In this document: positions 5,367 through 6,425 of the stretch, piece after piece | Position numbering within the stretch: the first letter of the stretch is position 1 | Layout: every line of letters begins with the position of its first letter | DNA from: Eggerthellaceae bacterium | Lineage (GTDB): Bacteria > Actinomycetota > Coriobacteriia > Coriobacteriales > Eggerthellaceae | Direction of reading: 5' to 3' | DNA length: 6,425 bases | Assembly: GCA_003452695.1 (NCBI GenBank) | Contig: DMNP01000407.1 | Coordinates: 1-6,425 of the forward strand | Position numbers and translations under genes: made by a program | Notes under the pieces: model-generated | Database searches by the model: none | What the model was told of the DNA's origin: nothing | The model's input: only the letters and a program-made list of their open reading frames with translations

Positions 5367-6257
5367 CTACATCGCAGGTTTCCTGATATCCGGGATGCAG
5401 GCGGCCAAGCGGGCGATGTTGGGATTCGGATTGTCTTTCTGGTACACAAGTGCGACATCGATCGTGAAGTCGTCGGCGTCGATTTTGACGAATGCGTGAT
5501 GCTGCTGGGGAATGGCCGTCAGCAGCATGCTCCCGATGAAAATGCCTCCGGTCCGCGCGAGCGCTGGAAGCAGCTCGTCGATATGGTTCAGGTAGACGAT
5601 GTCTTTGGGAGCCAGGCCATGCAGATCGAAAAGCCCCAGTATGTGGTGCTGCTTGCCCACGGGTATCGAATTAAGCACCAAGCGTTGTTGCGACAGCTCT
5701 TCGGCCGAAATCGACGTGTGTTTCGCCAAGGGATGATCGGTTTGCATGAAGGCGTATAACGGGATAGTTGCCACGTTTATTCGCTTTATGTCGTTGCCGT
5801 AGTCGTCGGAGGTGATGGTCAGAGCGGCGTCGATGGCGCCGTTATGCAAGTGCTTGTAGATCGGGACGGTTTGAGCGGTGATGGTCGAGACGCGCACGTT
5901 CGGATACTTCTTCGCGAATTCCTCGAGCAGGGGGTATCCGTAATAAGCGGTTGTGCCGTAATACACCATGCCCAGCCGCAGGTCGCTTTCCTCTTCCTCG
6001 TCGAGCGCGGCAACGTCGGCAAGGAGGGTGTCGTAGCTTTCGAGAATCTTCTCGAAAGCCTTCACTGCCACGACACCGCTCCTCGTGAGCTCGACCACGT
6101 GGTTCGTGCGCTTGAACAGCTGAGCGCCGAGTTCCTCCTCGATGCTGTTCACATGTCGGGTGAGCGTCGGCTGAGAGACGTAGAGCGCTGCAGCTGCCGT
6201 CGTGAAGTTCAGCTGCTCGGCCAGCACGAGCACCTCTCGCATGTGGGATACGTTCAT
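5367..6257 (-). CDS. LysR-type transcriptional regulator
   Basis: DNA-binding regulator of 296 residues, the usual LysR length, probably acting as a tetramer and responding to a small ligand. The start ATG 6257 is supported by AAGGAG (6268-6263), five bases upstream. The N-terminal winged helix-turn-helix covers about residues 1-60, with FTTAAAALYVSQPTLTRHV (18-36) as the recognition region and LFKRTNHVVELTRSG (47-61) as the wing. A linker helix runs to about 90 and contains DEEEE (86-90). The periplasmic-binding-protein-like effector domain starts at SDLRLGMVYYG (91-101) and runs to the end. It follows a URO-D-family gene on the same strand at 63 bases and precedes the amt start, so either neighbour could be its target. 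The ligand cannot be told from sequence. Confidence 0.95.
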   Translation of the reverse strand: MNVSHMREVLVLAEQLNFTTAAAALYVSQPTLTRHVNSIEEELGAQLFKRTNHVVELTRSGVVAVKAFEKILESYDTLLADVAALDEEEESDLRLGMVYYGTTAYYGYPLLEEFAKKYPNVRVSTITAQTVPIYKHLHNGAIDAALTITSDDYGNDIKRINVATIPLYAFMQTDHPLAKHTSISAEELSQQRLVLNSIPVGKQHHILGLFDLHGLAPKDIVYLNHIDELLPALARTGGIFIGSMLLTAIPQQHHAFVKIDADDFTIDVALVYQKDNPNPNIARLAACIPDIRKPAM

Positions 6258-6291
6258 AGCCGCTCCTTCGCCATCGTTGGGAACATCCGCC

Positions 6292-6308
6292 GCATATGAA
6301 CAGTATGC
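6292..6308 (-). promoter_or_regulatory. Candidate LysR operator in front of lysR
   Basis: GCATA (6292-6296) and TATGC (6304-6308) form a 5-7-5 inverted repeat, 35 to 51 bases upstream of the lysR start. LysR proteins often bind such spaced dyads near their own promoters, which suggests autoregulation. The exact T-N11-A core is not met. A wider pair, ATCGTTG (6273-6279) and CAACGAT (6311-6317), encloses it. The repeats are seen; the binding is inferred. Confidence 0.3.
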
Positions 6309-6320
6309 CTCAACGATTCG

Positions 6321-6425
6321 CTACTTCTTGCCGTAGTCGCGGACGGTGTCGTACATGGCTTCGAGGTTCTCGCGCTTCACGACCTGCATGGAAGCATTCG
6401 TTTCCCAGATGAAGCCGCCGCCGGG
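6321..6425 (-). CDS. C-terminal end of a uroporphyrinogen decarboxylase-family (MtaA/CmuA-like) protein, partial
   Basis: The last 34 codons and the TAG stop (6323-6321) of a gene that enters from the right edge. The peptide contains GGGFIWETNASM near its start and ends with RENLEAMYDTVRDYGKK. This pattern, a GGG-[FY]-I strand end followed by a polar loop and PENxxAMxDxVxxYG-like helix, is how URO-D superfamily barrels finish. In anaerobes many such proteins are corrinoid-dependent methyltransferases rather than haem enzymes. Only the tail is visible and no catalytic residue can be checked, so the specific role stays open. A LysR gene follows 63 bases downstream on the same strand. Confidence 0.68.
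   Translation of the reverse strand, partial: PGGGFIWETNASMQVVKRENLEAMYDTVRDYGKK

Noticed and set aside
1..6425. CRISPR array, tRNA, rRNA or insertion sequence
   Set aside because: No regularly spaced direct repeats, no tRNA-like cloverleaf, no rRNA sequence and no transposase or terminal inverted repeats with target duplications were seen.

Overview
The window is high-GC bacterial DNA with AAAGGA/AAGGAG-type ribosome binding sites. It carries the end of a uroporphyrinogen-decarboxylase-family gene, a LysR regulator, an ABC half-transporter and an ArsM-like methyltransferase. By inference this fits a gut-type actinobacterium of the Coriobacteriia (Eggerthellaceae-like); no marker in the window proves the taxonomy.

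Left part, + strand: the C-terminal three quarters of an aquaglyceroporin (MIP family, both NPA motifs visible) runs in from outside the window and ends at 616. After a 197-base gap with small inverted repeats and a candidate promoter comes an intact 307-residue methyltransferase of the arsenite methyltransferase (ArsM/AS3MT) family, 814-1737. It keeps the family fold and C-terminal signature motifs but lacks the cysteines that bind arsenite in known members. Two hairpins follow it, and the second looks like a terminator. A gap of about 340 bases then leads to a complete ABC half-exporter (2158-3951) preceded by a 9-13-9 inverted repeat.

Right part, - strand: pyrG (CTP synthase) converges on the ABC gene and shares a 15-bp hairpin terminator with it. 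This pyrG is broken. Homology starts only at the conserved EVKTKPTQ segment (about residue 185 of the E. coli enzyme). Immediately upstream, with no spacer and in another frame, lie the ribosome binding site, start codon and first 21 codons of an ammonium transporter gene (amt). The window therefore contains an amt'-'pyrG join, either a real deletion or an assembly chimera. Upstream are strong intergenic hairpins, a complete LysR-family regulator (5367-6257), and the last 34 codons of a URO-D/MtaA-like gene that continues off the right edge.

No CRISPR array, tRNA, rRNA or insertion sequence was seen. The observations most worth following are the amt/pyrG junction and the aquaglyceroporin next to a cysteine-poor ArsM-like enzyme. 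I did not find a convincing new multi-gene system.
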